Counted from the stretch's first letter, positions 44,517-55,942 are shown. The stretch is DNA of 64,000 bases from Apodemus sylvaticus (GCF_947179515.1 NC_067473.1:86846850-86910849); one strand, 5' to 3'. Program-made: numbers and translations. The notes: generated by a model from the letters alone, not told the origin.

Positions 44517-45788
44517 ATGGCAAAAGGCAAACGCAGGAACGTCACTAACAGAAATCAAGGCAATATGGCAACATCTGAACCCAATTCTCCTCTACCAACA
44601 TGTCCTGGATACCCCAGCACACCAGTAAAACAAGATTTAGATTTAAAATCACTGGTCATGATGCTGGTACAGGAACACATGAAGGTCATACATAAAGAAA
44701 TTCAGGAGAAAATGGATCAAAAGTTAGAAGCCCTTGCAAGGGAAACACAAAAATCATTGAAAGAAATCCAGGAGAATACAAAAGCCAACAAGGAGGAAAT
44801 GCAAAAAACACTTAAAGAAATACAGGAGAACTTTGCTCAACAGGCTGAGGTCATGAAAGACGAAACACAAAAATCTCTTAAAGAAATACAGGAGAACTTT
44901 GGTCAACAGGCTGAGCTCATGAAAGAGGAAACACAAAAATCTCTTAAAGAATTACAGGAAAACACAAACATGCAAGTGAAGGAGCTAAGCAAAACCATCC
45001 AGGATCTAAAATCAGAAGTAGAAACAACTAAGAAAACTCAAAGGGAGACAACTTTGGAGATAGAAAGCCTTGGGAAGAAATCAGGGGACAGAGATGCAAA
45101 TATCAAGAACAGAATACAAGAGATAGAAGAAAGAATCTCAGATGCTGAAGATTCCATAGAAACCATGGACTCAACAGTTAAAGAAAATGCAAAATGCAAA
45201 AAGGTTGTAACCCAAAATATCCAGGAAATCCAGGACACAATGAGAAGACCAAACCTAAGGATTATAGGCATAGATGAGAGTGAAGATTTACAACTTAAAG
45301 GGCCAGCAAACATCTTCAATAAAATTATGGAAGAAAACTTCCCTAACCTAAAGAGAGAGATGCCCATGAATATACAAGAAGCCTACAGAACTCCAAACAG
45401 ACTGGACCAGAACAGAAATACTTCCCGTCACATAATAATCAAAACACCAAATGTTCTAAACAAAGAAAGAATACTAAAGGCAGTAAGAGAAAAAGGCCAA
45501 GTAACATATAAAGGAAGACCTATCAGAATCACAGCAGACTTTTCACCTGAGACTATGAAGGCTAGAAGGTCCTGGGCAGATCTCATGCAGACTCTAAGAG
45601 AACACAAATGCCAACCAAAACTACTATATCCAGCAAAACTCTCAATCACCATAGATGGAGAAACTAAGATATTTCATGACAAAACCAAGTTTACCCAATA
45701 TCTATCCACAAACCCGGCCCTAAAAAGGATAATAGGAGGACAACACCAATACAAGGAGGGAAACTTCACCTTGGAAAAAGCAAGATAG
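44517..45788 (+). CDS. L1 ORF1 protein, intact, 423 residues
   Basis: ORF1p is the RNA-binding chaperone that coats L1 RNA. The N-terminus is basic (MAKGKRRNVTNRNQGN). Residues about 45-185 form a long coiled coil with repeats of KSLKEIQEN type. The RRM-like core starts near 246 (NLRIIGIDESED), and the C-terminal domain spans about 326-420 (GRPIRITADFS, KARRSWADLMQTLREHKCQP). At 423 residues it is longer than the usual 340-370 of mouse and rat ORF1p because of an added 22-residue (66-bp) coiled-coil repeat. The start is the first ATG after the 5' UTR; ORF2 begins 59 bp after the stop. Confidence 0.96.
   Translation: MAKGKRRNVTNRNQGNMATSEPNSPLPTCPGYPSTPVKQDLDLKSLVMMLVQEHMKVIHKEIQEKMDQKLEALARETQKSLKEIQENTKANKEEMQKTLKEIQENFAQQAEVMKDETQKSLKEIQENFGQQAELMKEETQKSLKELQENTNMQVKELSKTIQDLKSEVETTKKTQRETTLEIESLGKKSGDRDANIKNRIQEIEERISDAEDSIETMDSTVKENAKCKKVVTQNIQEIQDTMRRPNLRIIGIDESEDLQLKGPANIFNKIMEENFPNLKREMPMNIQEAYRTPNRLDQNRNTSRHIIIKTPNVLNKERILKAVREKGQVTYKGRPIRITADFSPETMKARRSWADLMQTLREHKCQPKLLYPAKLSITIDGETKIFHDKTKFTQYLSTNPALKRIIGGQHQYKEGNFTLEKAR
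44811..44958 (+). repeat. 66-bp repeats in the ORF1 coiled coil
   Basis: CTTAAAGAAATACAGGAGAA-type starts occur at 44811, 44877 and 44943, exactly 66 bp apart. They give units of 22 residues (about three heptads), such as FAQQAEVMKDETQKSLKEIQ and FGQQAELMKEETQKSLKELQ. This is the known length-polymorphic segment of murine ORF1. Confidence 0.92.
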
Positions 45789-45847
45789 TAACCTTTCATC
45801 AAACCCAAAAGAAGTTAAGCATTCAAATTTTAAAAATAACGTCAAAA

Positions 45848-47806
45848 ATGATAGGAAGTAACAATCACTATTCCTTAATATCTCTTAACATCAATGGACT
45901 TAATGCCCCAATAAAAAGACACAGACTAACTGAATGGATACGTAAACAGGACCCTACATTTTGCTGCTTACAGGAAACACACCTCAGGGTCAAAGACAAA
46001 CACTACCTTAGAGTAAAAGGCTGGAAGACAATTTTACAAGCAAATGGTCTCAGGAAACAAGCTGGAGTAGCCATTTTAATATCAGATAAAATTGACTTTC
46101 AACCCAAAGTCATCAAAAAAGACCCTGAGGGACACTTCTTGCTGGTCAAAGGAAAAATACAAAAAGAAGAACTGTCAATCCTGAACATCTATGCCCCAAA
46201 TGCAAGGGCACCCTCTTTCGTAAAAGAAACTTTATTAAAACTAAAAGCACACATTGCACGTAACACAATAATTGTGGGTGACTTCAACACTGCACTTTCC
46301 TCAATGGACCGATCAGGAAAACAGAAACTAAACAGGGACACAATGAAACTAATTGAAGCTTTGGACCAATTAGATTTAACAGATATATATAGAACATTCT
46401 ATCCTAAAACAAAAGAATATACCTTTTTCTCAGCACCTCATGGTACCTTCTCCAAAATCGACCATATAATTGGTCATAAGACAGACCTCAACAAATATAA
46501 GAAGATCGAACTAATCCCATGCCTCCTATCTGATCACTATGGAGTAAAAGTGGTCTTCAATAGCAACAGAAACAACAGAAAGCCCACATACACGTGGAAA
46601 CTGAACAATACTCTACTCAATGATACCTTGGTCAAGGAAGAAATAAAGAAAGAAATTAAAGACTTTTTAGAACACAATGAAAATGAAAACACAACATACC
46701 CAAACCTATGGGACACAATGAAAGCAGTGCTAAGAGGAAAACTCATAGCCCTGAGTGCCTCCAAAAAGAAAATGGAGAGAGCATACATTACCAGCTTAAT
46801 GACACACCTGAAAGCCTTAGAACAAAAAGAAGCTATTTCGCCCAGGAGGAGTAGAAGGCAGGAAATCATCAAACTCAGGGCCGAAATCAATCAAGTAGAA
46901 ACAAAGAGAACCATACAAAAAATCAACAATACCAGGAGCTGGTTCTTTGAGAAAATCAACAAGATAGATAAACCCTTAGCCAGAATGACCAAAGGGCACA
47001 GAGAAAGTATCCAAATTAACAAACTTAGAAATGAAAAGGGAGATATAACAACGGAAACTGAGGAAATCCAAAAAATCATCAGATCCTACTACAAGAGCCT
47101 ATACTCAACACAACTGGAGAATCTGGAGGAAATGGACAATTTCCTTGACAGATACCAAATACCAAAATTAAATCAGGACCAACTAGACCATCTAAACAGT
47201 CCCATAATGCCTAAAGAAATAGAAGGAGTCATAGAAAGTCTTCCAACCAAAAAAAGCACAGGACCAGATGGCCTCAGTGCAGAATTCTACCAGACCTTCA
47301 AAGAAGAGTTAACACCAATACTCTTCAAACTATTCCACAAAATAGAAACAGAAGGAACACTACCCAATTCCTTCTACGAAGCCACAATTACGCTGATACC
47401 AAAGCCACACAAAGATCCAACAAAGAAAGAGAACTTCAGACCAATTTCCCTTATGAACATCGATGCAAAAATACTCAATAAAATTCTTGCCAACCGAATC
47501 CAAGAACACATCAAAACGATCATCCACCATGATCAAGTAGGCTTTATCCCGGGAATGCAGGGTTGGTTCAATATACGGAAATCCATCAATACAATCCACT
47601 ACATAAACAAACTCAAAGAACAAAACCACATGGTCATTTCATTGGATGCTGAAAAAGCATTTGACAAAATTCAGCATCCCTTCATGCTTAAAGTCTTGGA
47701 GAGAACAGGAATTCAAGGCCCATACCTAAACATAGTAAAAGCAATATACAGCAAACCGGTAGCCAGCATCAAACTAAATGGGAGAAACTTGAAGCAATCC
47801 CACTGA
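45848..47806 (+). pseudogene. L1 ORF2, 5' part: endonuclease and start of reverse transcriptase
   Basis: 652 open codons. The apurinic-like endonuclease (residues 1 to about 240) keeps its key motifs: SLNINGLN (Asn), CCLQETHL (Glu), GDFNTALS (Asp/Asn) and SDHYGV (Asp/His). The RT part starts near residue 470 (GPDGLSAEFYQ, FRPISLMNIDAKILNKILAN) and includes motif A with its catalytic Asp (SLDAEKAFDKIQ). Compared with the usual L1 reading, one base is missing near 47781-47786 (AATGGGAGAAACTTG). The frame shifts and stops at 47804-47806. The rest continues in another frame. Confidence 0.94.
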
Positions 47807-49671
47807 AATCAGGGACCAGACAAGGCTGCCCCCTTTCTCCTTATCTTTTCAATATTGTACTTGAGGTGCTAGCTCGGGCAATTCGACAACATAAGGAGGT
47901 CAAAGGGATACAAATTGGAAAGGAAGAAGTCAAACTATCATTATTTGCAGACGACATGATCGTCTACCTAAGTGACCCAAAGAACTCCACTAGAGAGCTC
48001 CTACAGCTGATAAACAACTTCAGCAAAGTGGCAGGTTATAAAATCAACTCAAGCAAATCAGTGGCCTTCCTATACTCAAAGGATAAGCAGGCTGAGAAAG
48101 AAATTAAGGAAATGACCCCCTTCACAATAGCCACAAACAGTATAAAGTATCTTGGGGTGACTCTTACCAAACATGTGAAAGATCTGTATGACAAGAACTT
48201 CAAGACTCTGAAGAAGGAAATGGAAGAAGACCTCAAAAAATGGGAAAACCTCCCATGCTCATGGATCGGTAGAATCAATATAGTTAAAATGGCCATTTTG
48301 CCTAAAGCACTATACAGATTCAATGCAATACCCATCAAAATCCCAACTCAATTCTTCACAGAGTTAGAAAGAGCAATTATCAAATTCATCTGGAACAACA
48401 AAAAACCCAGGATAGCTAAAACTATTCTCAGCAACAAAAGAAAATCTGGGGGAATCAGTATCCCTGACCTCAAGCAATACTACAGAGCAATAGTGTTAAA
48501 AACTGCATGGTATTGGTACAGTGACAGGCAGGAGGATCAATGGAACAGGATTGAAGATCCAGAAATGAACCCACACACCTATGGCCACTTGATCCTTGAC
48601 AAAGAGGCTGAAAACATCCAATGGAAAAAAGATAGCCTTTTCAACAAATGGTGCTGGTTCAACTGGAGGTCAGCATGCAGAAGAATGCGAATTGATCCAT
48701 CCTTGTCTCCTTGTACTAAGCTCAAATCCAAATGGATCAAGGACCTCCACATAAAGCCAGACACTCTGAAGCTAATAGAAAAGAAATTGGGGAAGACCCT
48801 TGAGGACATCGGTACAGGGAGAAAGTTTCTGAACAGAACACCAATAGCTTATGCTCTAAGAGCAAGAATTGACAAATGGGACCTCATAAAATTACAAAGT
48901 TTCTGTAAGGCAAAGGACACCATCAAGAGGACAAATCGGCAACCAACAAATTGGGAAAAGATCTTCACCAATCCTACATCAGATAGAGGGCTAATATCCA
49001 ATATATATAAAGAACTCAAGAAGTTAGACTCCAGAAAACCAAACAACCCTATTAAAAAATGGGGTACAGAGTTAAACAAAGAATTCTCACCTGAAGAACT
49101 TCGGATGGCGGAGAAACATCTTAAAAAATGCTCAGCTTCATTAGTCATTAGGGAAATGCAAATCAAAACAACCCTAAGATTTCATCTTACACCAGTCAGA
49201 ATGGCTAAGATTAAAAATTCAGGAGACAGCAGGTGTTGGAGAGGGTGTGGAGAAAGAGGAACACTCCTCCACTGCTGGTGGGGTTGCAAATTGGTACAAC
49301 CACTCTGGAAATCAGTCTGGCGGTTCCTCCGAAAACTGGGTACCTTACTTCCAGAAGATCCTGCTATACCACTCCTGGGCATATACCCAGAAGACTCCCC
49401 ACCATGTAATAAGGATACATGTTCTACTATGTTCATAGCAGCCCTATTTGTAATTGCCAGATGCTGGAAAGAACCCAGGTATCCCTCAATAGAAGAGTGG
49501 ATGCAAAAAATGTGGTATATCTACACAATGGAGTACTATTCAGCCATTAGAAACAATGAATTCATGAAATTCTTAGGCAAATGGATGGAGCTAGAGAATA
49601 TCATACTAAGTGAGATAACCCAGACTCAAAAGGTGAATCATGGTATGCACTCACTAATAAGTGGATATTAA
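47790..49671 (+). pseudogene. L1 ORF2, 3' part: reverse transcriptase and C-terminal domain
   Basis: Open in the frame offset by one base, with no further stop until 49669-49671. It holds the RT catalytic block SLFADDMIVYLSDP, the YLGVTL region, thumb sequences, and the C-terminal cysteine motif CWRGCGERGTLLHCWWGC (C-X3-C-X7-H-X4-C). The end is YTMEYYSAIRNNEF and LISGY. With the 5' part the total is about 1274 codons, the normal ORF2 length, so the single-base lesion is the only obvious defect. Confidence 0.94.
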
Positions 49672-49950
49672 CCTAGAAAACTGGAATACCCAAAACATAA
49701 TCCACACATCAAATGAGGTACAAGAAGAAAGGAGGAGTGGCCCCTGGTTCTGGAAAGACTCAGTGAAACAGTATTCAGCAAAACCAGAACGGGGAAGTGG
49801 GAAGGGGTGGGTGGGAGGACAGGGGAAGAGGAGGGGGTTTGCGGGACTTTCGGGGAGTGGGGGGGCTAGAAAAGGGGAAATCATTTGAAATGTAAATAAA
49901 TTATATCGAATAAAAAAAAAGAATGAGTAAACAAAAAAAAAAAAAAAAAA
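49672..49950 (+). other. L1 3' UTR with G-rich tract and A-tail
   Basis: The region 49793-49870 has many G runs (GGGGAAGTGGGAAGGGGTGG and onward), a feature of L1 3' UTRs that can form G-quadruplexes. The tail has AATAAA near 49908 and an A-rich stretch with a short GAATGAGTAAAC insert. Confidence 0.85.
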
Positions 49951-50331
49951 AGAAACAATGAATTCATGAAATGAAATGGATAGGCAAATGGATAGAGCTG
50001 GAGAACATCATACTAAGTGAGGTAACCCAGTCTCAAAAGATCAATCATGTATGCACTCACTGATAAGTGGATATTAGCCTAGAAACTTTGAATACCCCAG
50101 ACGTAATCCACATATTAAATGATTTCCAAGAAGAATGGAGGAGTGGCCCCTGGTTCTGGAAAGACTCAGTGCAGCAGTATAGAGGAATAACAGAACAGAG
50201 AAGTGGGAAGGAGTAAATGGGGGGAACAGGGGGAGGGAAGAGGGCTTATGGGACTTTTGGGGAGTGGGGAGCCAGAAAAGGGGAAATGTAAATAAAGAAT
50301 ATACCGAATGAAAATAAAATAAAATAAAAAG
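49951..50331 (+). mobile_element. Older truncated L1, right part
   Basis: Resumes with the duplicated AGAAACAATGAATTC. It continues through the end of ORF2 and the 3' UTR to an A-rich tail, AAAATAAAATAAAATAAAAA. It is followed by TGCATTCTTCAG (50332-50343), the partner of 43129-43140. Confidence 0.93.
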
Positions 50332-50343
50332 TGCATTCTTCAG

Positions 50344-50788
50344 TGTTATTGATGGATTCTAACTGAACCAAACCAATGGGAAAACGCTGTGCAAACACAG
50401 GTTACCAATCTGAAGAGTACAAAGGTTTTACCCAGGTAACTCATTACCCTGGAAGTGGCCAAAGCTAAAGTCCATAAGTTATCTCCATAAGTGCAATGCT
50501 ATAGTAACAATGGTTTGTAGTCAGTGGGTAATGATGATCAAATAATGTAATGTATTCAAATTTTTTTGCAATCATGTAATAATTCTCTAATAGAGAGATC
50601 TCATTTTTGGTATAATGTTTAACAGAACAACATTTGTGGACAGAACCCACATAGCACTTCAATGCAAAAGTAAAAATGTTCTAAGAAAGTGAAACAACTA
50701 TTAACAGACAAATGATTATTTTTTTTTTATTTTTCCTAAAATTGAAAAGGTAAAGTACGTGTGTTTCATAATTCATTGTTTCCTTTTC
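50344..50788. other. Unique intronic sequence
   Basis: No gene or repeat I recognise. Confidence 0.5.
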
Positions 50789-50789
50789 T

Positions 50790-50996
50790 TTTACGTGTAT
50801 GGATGTTTACCCTGTGTGTAAGTATGTGCACTCTGTGCATGTGTGCAAATGAAGAGGGCAGAAGAAGGCATCACATTCCCTGGAGCTGGGGCTATAGACA
50901 CTTGTGATTCTCTATACGGGTGCTAGAACATAAATGAGTGTCTTCTGGAAGAAAAACACATGCTCCTAAACACCGAGCTATATTTCGAGCCCCAAC
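50790..50996 (-). mobile_element. B3/B2-type SINE, diverged
   Basis: The plus strand shows the complement of a B3-like SINE: GAGGGCAGAAGAAGGCATC, CCCTGGAGCTGGGGCTATAG, GTGTCTTCTGGAAGAAAAAC and GAGCTATATTTCGAGCCCC. Many substitutions mark it as old. Confidence 0.78.
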
Positions 50997-52520
50997 AATT
51001 CATTTTTAAATGCTGCCAAAGAAATAGTTCTCTTTGGAAAACTGAAGTTTGAAAGTAGACATACCTGAAGTTAAAAGAAACAAAGATATTATTGAACAAA
51101 ATTTCAGATTATTTCTCCACAATACAGACACCCAGGCATTCAGCCTGACATGATGTGGCTTATTTGTCTTCTCTATCAAAGATCTTTTGTTCTTTCCCAT
51201 TTGTTCCACCAAAGCAATTATTGAATGACAGAGTTCAGCAAATATTCAAAGAGCAGAGATGCAACTCGAGTCTAAATGGGTTTATTCAAAGAGATCAAAG
51301 GATGCTCAGCTTCTGCGGACAACATGCTCAGTGTAAATTCTATCTCTCTCTGCTTTTATCGCAGACATGATGGACAGGAGGGCAGAGAGAAGAAACAATG
51401 GCTGACTGTAAGGCAAGGTCAGACTCTGAAGATCATGCTTTTGGCAGCTGGGCATGGCAGCTTACAGATCATCTTATCCTGCTATACAGATACCACCAAT
51501 CTCTGTTTACAAACCCAGAGAGGCCAATTTGTTTATAAGTTAAACATGATTCAAACTGTCCCCAAAACACATCACTTCAAAATGTAGAGTAACAGTATTT
51601 TACATGGTAGAATAAGAATCCAAGTTTTTGTTGTGTGGTGGTTTAGCACCTAAACGTGATCACAAGATGCACATTACAGTTCCAGCCTTACGTATCTATC
51701 TTTTGTGACTCTGGGCATGTTACCACCACTCCTCAGCACCAATTAACTTTAGTGAGAAAAGACAGCAGAGATCTTTTAATTTGTATATAACTCGGAGAAG
51801 CAAGTGACACAATACACCCCTCTCACTGATATTTACATGGTTTTTATACAGCTCTTATAAAGGAAATATAGTAAAGTACATCTTTGGTGCATTTTCTGAT
51901 GTAACCTGTGAGATTTATGTTAAAAACTGGATAAGACAATATGGAAGGCCAATCACAGGGACTGCTAACTCTGCTATCCCTGCATGAGTATAAGAGAATG
52001 AATGTCACAGGCTGTGGGTGTCCGTGCATATAAGGGGATAATTGTGTTTGCCCTTCAAAGTTCATCTAGATAATGCTGAATGTTGCTTCGAAATTCCTTC
52101 CTGTGTTTACCATGTAATACAATCAATTACAATCCATCCAACTCAATTTTATAATATCATAATATTAGCCAAGGTATAAATCAATAATGGTTGGTTACTT
52201 TTTAAAAACTTGGTATATGTGTTTGTGTTTCTTAGTACTACCTTTTCTTGTGCTAAAGACTGTACTTTCCTGGAATGCATTTAAGTAACACAAATCTTGA
52301 AGAGTTATCATTATCAAAGTTTTTAAGCTATTCAAAATTTAATTTTTAGGCAATGGTTGCATAAAATCATAAAGGACCCATAATTTCAATAATAAAAGTG
52401 AAACCACATAAGTTTATCTGTGAATATGTTAGAGGGGAGCACCATATATTTTAACATCAGCCATTTTTCCTGCAAAGAAGATTGACAAAATCCTGTATCA
52501 AGGACATCAAATATATACCT
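50997..52520. other. Unique intronic sequence
   Basis: No supported gene. Short frames at 51155-51587 overlap in two frames and carry no known domain. Confidence 0.5.
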
Positions 52521-52529
52521 CCCCTTTTT

Positions 52530-53118
52530 CATAGAGATCTGTACTGCAATACCACCTGGCTTCTTCTAAATAGCTTGAGTACTACTTGGACTTTAATGTG
52601 CACTACTTGGACCTCACTATATATCCTGCATCCTACCTGGTGCCTAATGCATAGCCATCAGCTCACATTGCATTTAATGCACAGCTTGTATCCCATTTCT
52701 CCCACCTACTGTGTATAGCTTGGATTCTATCTGGTCCTTAATGTATAGCTTGAACCCTTCTAACCCTTAGGAAAGGGAAAATCATTTGAAATGTAAATAA
52801 AAAATATACCAAATAAAAAATAATTATATATATATATCGTTTCCATCCTGCCTGGACTCCAAATGCATAGTTTATATCCTCCCTGACAACTCCATGCATA
52901 TCTTGCACCTTCCTAGTTCCTAAAATATAGCTTTCATGCTGCCTGGTCTTTTCATTTAGTTTCCATCCTATCCAGCCCTCATGAATGTCTTGGAACATCC
53001 TGGCCCCCTGAATGCGTAGTCAGTATCCTAACTGTCTCCCCATGCACAGCTTTTATACTACTTGGCTCCTGTGTATAGCTTGCATCATACCTGCCCTCCT
53101 TCCCAAGCATAGCTTGCA
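52530..53118 (+). repeat. Degenerate minisatellite, unit about 30 bp
   Basis: About 16-17 diverged units resembling ATAGCTTGCATCCTACCTGG followed by TCCTTAATGC. The anchors TAGCTTG.AT, CTGG.CC and AATGCA recur about every 27-35 bp (for example 52617-52660, 52714-52745, 52842-52880, 53073-53110). A short L1 3' end (52766-52820) interrupts the array. It does not code for protein. Confidence 0.8.
52766..52820 (+). mobile_element. Very short L1 3' end inside the minisatellite
   Basis: GGGAAAATCATTTGAAATGT and then AAATAAAAAATATACC with an A-rich tail match the extreme 3' end of the L1s in this window. It is followed by a short TA repeat. Confidence 0.8.
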
Positions 53119-55022
53119 TCATAATCTTCACTGAAGTTTGCCATAGGTAATTTTTTTACTAAACGTATTTTCTATAGGATAATTCTTGGTGGCAAAGTCA
53201 CAATACAGACAACAAGGATTATTCATGAAAACAAGAAGTTAAGATCAGAACTGACCAAAGTTTCCAGTTGACCTTGGAAATGACTGTCCAATGTAAGAAA
53301 TTGTTTGAAACCTCCATGGTGCCATTTAACATAAGAACATAACAATATACTAGATACTAATATGAATAGAGTGAAATAAATGATGATCTCTGCTTCAAAA
53401 TTTACAAGGAGTTAAAGGAAAACTGGAGTTTCTAAGAGACAGCTGCAGCAGTATATGGTGGTTTGTCAATAAGGGCTAATCAAGTACCTGACATCTTCAC
53501 CAATAATACTGAAAGCATCAGGTCAAGATTTGACCCCACTTCTCTTATGCTAATATATGTTTTGGATGAGACAAGTATTTTGTTATAATGTCCGGCAATG
53601 TTAATCAACCCATTAATAAAAAAGCAATACATTTGCTCAATAGAGCAACTCATAAAGTTGGAGAAAAAATAGCCATAAAAACAAAGGAAGAAATTTAAAA
53701 GAATTTTGACATAATAGGGCAAGGTTCATTTAAGCATACATCTTAGCATGCTAAGTGCCTCTAATATAAAATACATCCCAGAGTTCCATTTTAAATAAAA
53801 AATAACATAGATCTATTTAAATAAACAAAACAAAACAAGCAACCAAACAAACAATCAAAAACAGTTTGTGACTGAACAAAATTTCTCCCAGAAGCAATGG
53901 TTTATTAGACCAAACACTAAATTCCAGGAGTGGGCTGTTTTCTTGAGTTGTTCAACACAAAGACCCAAGTAAACCCTTCAAGCACTACAGGTTCTTGCAA
54001 TTCTTCCTTGTTGTCAGTCACAAGTAGGTGATACTCCTATATCACTGAAGACACAAAACAACCTGGATGCAAGACTTAGAGAAGTCAATCAGGATCAGAG
54101 CTAGGAGCTTCTTCCCTGCTAGCTAGCTCTCATAGTCATAGAAGGGACTGTGCAAGATACTGAAAGGAAGAGAACATCAATGTACTTATCCTATTATAGA
54201 ATCTATGAGGTAAACCTTCCATGCACAATATGTATTAGTGCTACTACTATATGGGAGGTAACCAAGTACTCTGTGGTTGAAACAAAGATGTGTGTCAAAT
54301 GAGGAAATCCAAGTGTAGTATTATAAACATTATAAAAAATAACACCCCAGCAGGGGATATTGTAGGTCCTTGGGAAGAACTAAATAGTGTTGTTTAGCAA
54401 ATTCACTTAATATTAAGCTGCCGCTTAATATTCATGTTTTTACTCCTAAACAAATGCTACTTCCACACTCTCCTTCCAGTGAAGAGTGGTGAATGTTGTG
54501 ACTCATCGTTACAAAATGCACTGAGTATTAGTGTTCAGCTTCAAACAATACATTCATACTATCTCCTATAATTATCAGTAGATATTGAAGAAGTGATGGC
54601 AGAAAGATTGTAAGGACCAGAAGAAATAGTGTCCTTTGGCAAGTCATTGGAATTCCAATCATGAAATCATAGAAGCTACAGATGCCTGCTTTGTATATGC
54701 ACAAATATGAGCCTATCAAAGGTCAATAATAGATAGAAGGGCTCAGATGACCCTATCTCTCACTGCTGTACTATTTACTACTGATGGTTTGAGGAAAGAG
54801 TACATCATTGCCTTCATTATTATACCAATGGACGATCACACCCTGTACTGATGTATGATCTCAACCAAAAGTTCACATAAAAGGATCTGACTAAAATATC
54901 GGGGTCACAAAAAAAAACCCAAAAGCCATGAATCTGGGAAAGCGGCTAGCAGCAATGACAGGAATGAGGTCTTCATAAGGATGAAAGGGAAATAAGGGTG
55001 TTAGGGAGAGAGTCATTAGGAG
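53119..55022. other. Unique intronic sequence
   Basis: AT-rich, with no supported gene or recognised repeat. Confidence 0.5.
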
Positions 55023-55023
55023 A

Positions 55024-55036
55024 TGTGTGTGTGTGT

Positions 55037-55092
<56 letters not shown>
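55024..55092. repeat. (GT)n microsatellite
   Basis: About 34 GT units with a single GTAT interruption. Confidence 0.97.
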
Positions 55093-55094
<2 letters not shown>

Positions 55095-55281
55095 TAAAAT
55101 AGTTAAGTAAATTTAATTGAAAAAGTGTACACACTATATATATTCCATTTCCCATGCAGGGAAATCCACATAAGTATAAATTACAAAGCACATTGTATTA
55201 AGAGAAATAGCCATGTATTATATGGACGCATTAAAAAGTGAACGTGATAGAAATAAAAAACTTGTTAGAAAGTAAGTGTAA

Positions 55282-55438
55282 TCTGGGCGGTGGTGGCGAA
55301 TGCCTATAATCCCAGCACTTGGGAGGCAGAGGCAGGCAGATTTCTAAGTTCGAGGCCAGCCTGGTCTACAGAGTGAGTTCCAGGACAGCCAGGGCTACAC
55401 AGAGAAACCCTGTCTCAAAAAAAAAAAAAAAAAAAAAA
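55282..55438 (+). mobile_element. B1 SINE with long A-tail
   Basis: B1 body: CTGGGCGGTGGTGGCGAATG, AATCCCAGCACTTGGGAGG, CAGATTTCTAAGTTCGAGGC, GTGAGTTCCAGGACAGCC and ACACAGAGAAACCCTGTCTC, followed by about 20 A. AAGTGTAA at 55274-55281 and 55482-55489 may be the target duplication, with the AAT/AAG repeats being the evolved tail. Confidence 0.96.
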
Positions 55439-55481
55439 ACAATAATAATAATAATAAGAAGAAGAAGAAGAAAAGAAAAGA
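55418..55481. repeat. A-tail derived (A)n(AAT)n(AAG)n repeat
   Basis: The poly(A) of the B1 passes into about six AAT units and then about five AAG units and AAAAG. Confidence 0.93.
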
Positions 55482-55597
55482 AAGTGTAAGATATTTACCA
55501 TTTATTCAGACTTTTCTATTACAAATTTTGCCCTGACCTAGATATTCACCGCCATAAACAATTTACAACTTGGACAGGCTTTGTTCTATAAGAAAAG

Positions 55598-55775
55598 TGC
55601 ATGAGACTGGGAGATGGTTCTTGTAAAGTGCCACTTTCTATGCATGAGCAACTGAGAAGTGTATATTGAGCCTGTATTCTCTGGATAGGGTGTGGGGGGC
55701 TGGTTAATGACAGGACTGAAGGACAAGGACAAGTAGATCCCTGGAGCTTGCTCATTAGCGACGCTAGTCCACTCT
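55598..55775 (+). mobile_element. B4-type SINE
   Basis: The head GAGACTGGGAGATGGTTCTT is tRNA/ID-like. The 3' half carries AGATCCCTGGAGCTTGCTC and GACGCTAGTCCA, which resembles the B1-derived end of B4 elements. Diverged. Confidence 0.68.
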
Positions 55776-55879
55776 CAGTTCCAGGTCTCCAAATGACTCT
55801 GCCTGTCTGGAACCTGAGGAGCAGTACTTCCAGGTTGTCTTTAACCTGTGTACGTCTATTAACAGGCAAACACTCATTC

Positions 55880-55886
<7 letters not shown>

Positions 55887-55916
<30 letters not shown>
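55887..55916. repeat. (TA)n microsatellite
   Basis: About 15 TA units. Confidence 0.95.
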
Positions 55917-55918
<2 letters not shown>

Positions 55919-55942
55919 CACCCTATATTCATAGATATATAA

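Larger units (their letters stand above)
43311..49950 (+). mobile_element. Young full-length L1, antisense to Snca
   Basis: 6640 bp, flanked by a perfect 15-bp target-site duplication and ending in an A-tail (about 49912-49950). Order: GC-rich 5' UTR (43311-44516), intact ORF1 (44517-45788), ORF2 (45848-49671) with one frameshift, then 3' UTR. It lies inside an older L1 tail. The intact ORF1, single ORF2 lesion and perfect duplication point to a recent insertion. Its 5' end is 300 bp from Snca exon 5, and it runs in the opposite direction to the gene. Confidence 0.97.

Noticed and set aside
54973..55191. Thr-His repeat frame on the minus strand
   Set aside because: It is a translation of the GT microsatellite at 55024-55092.
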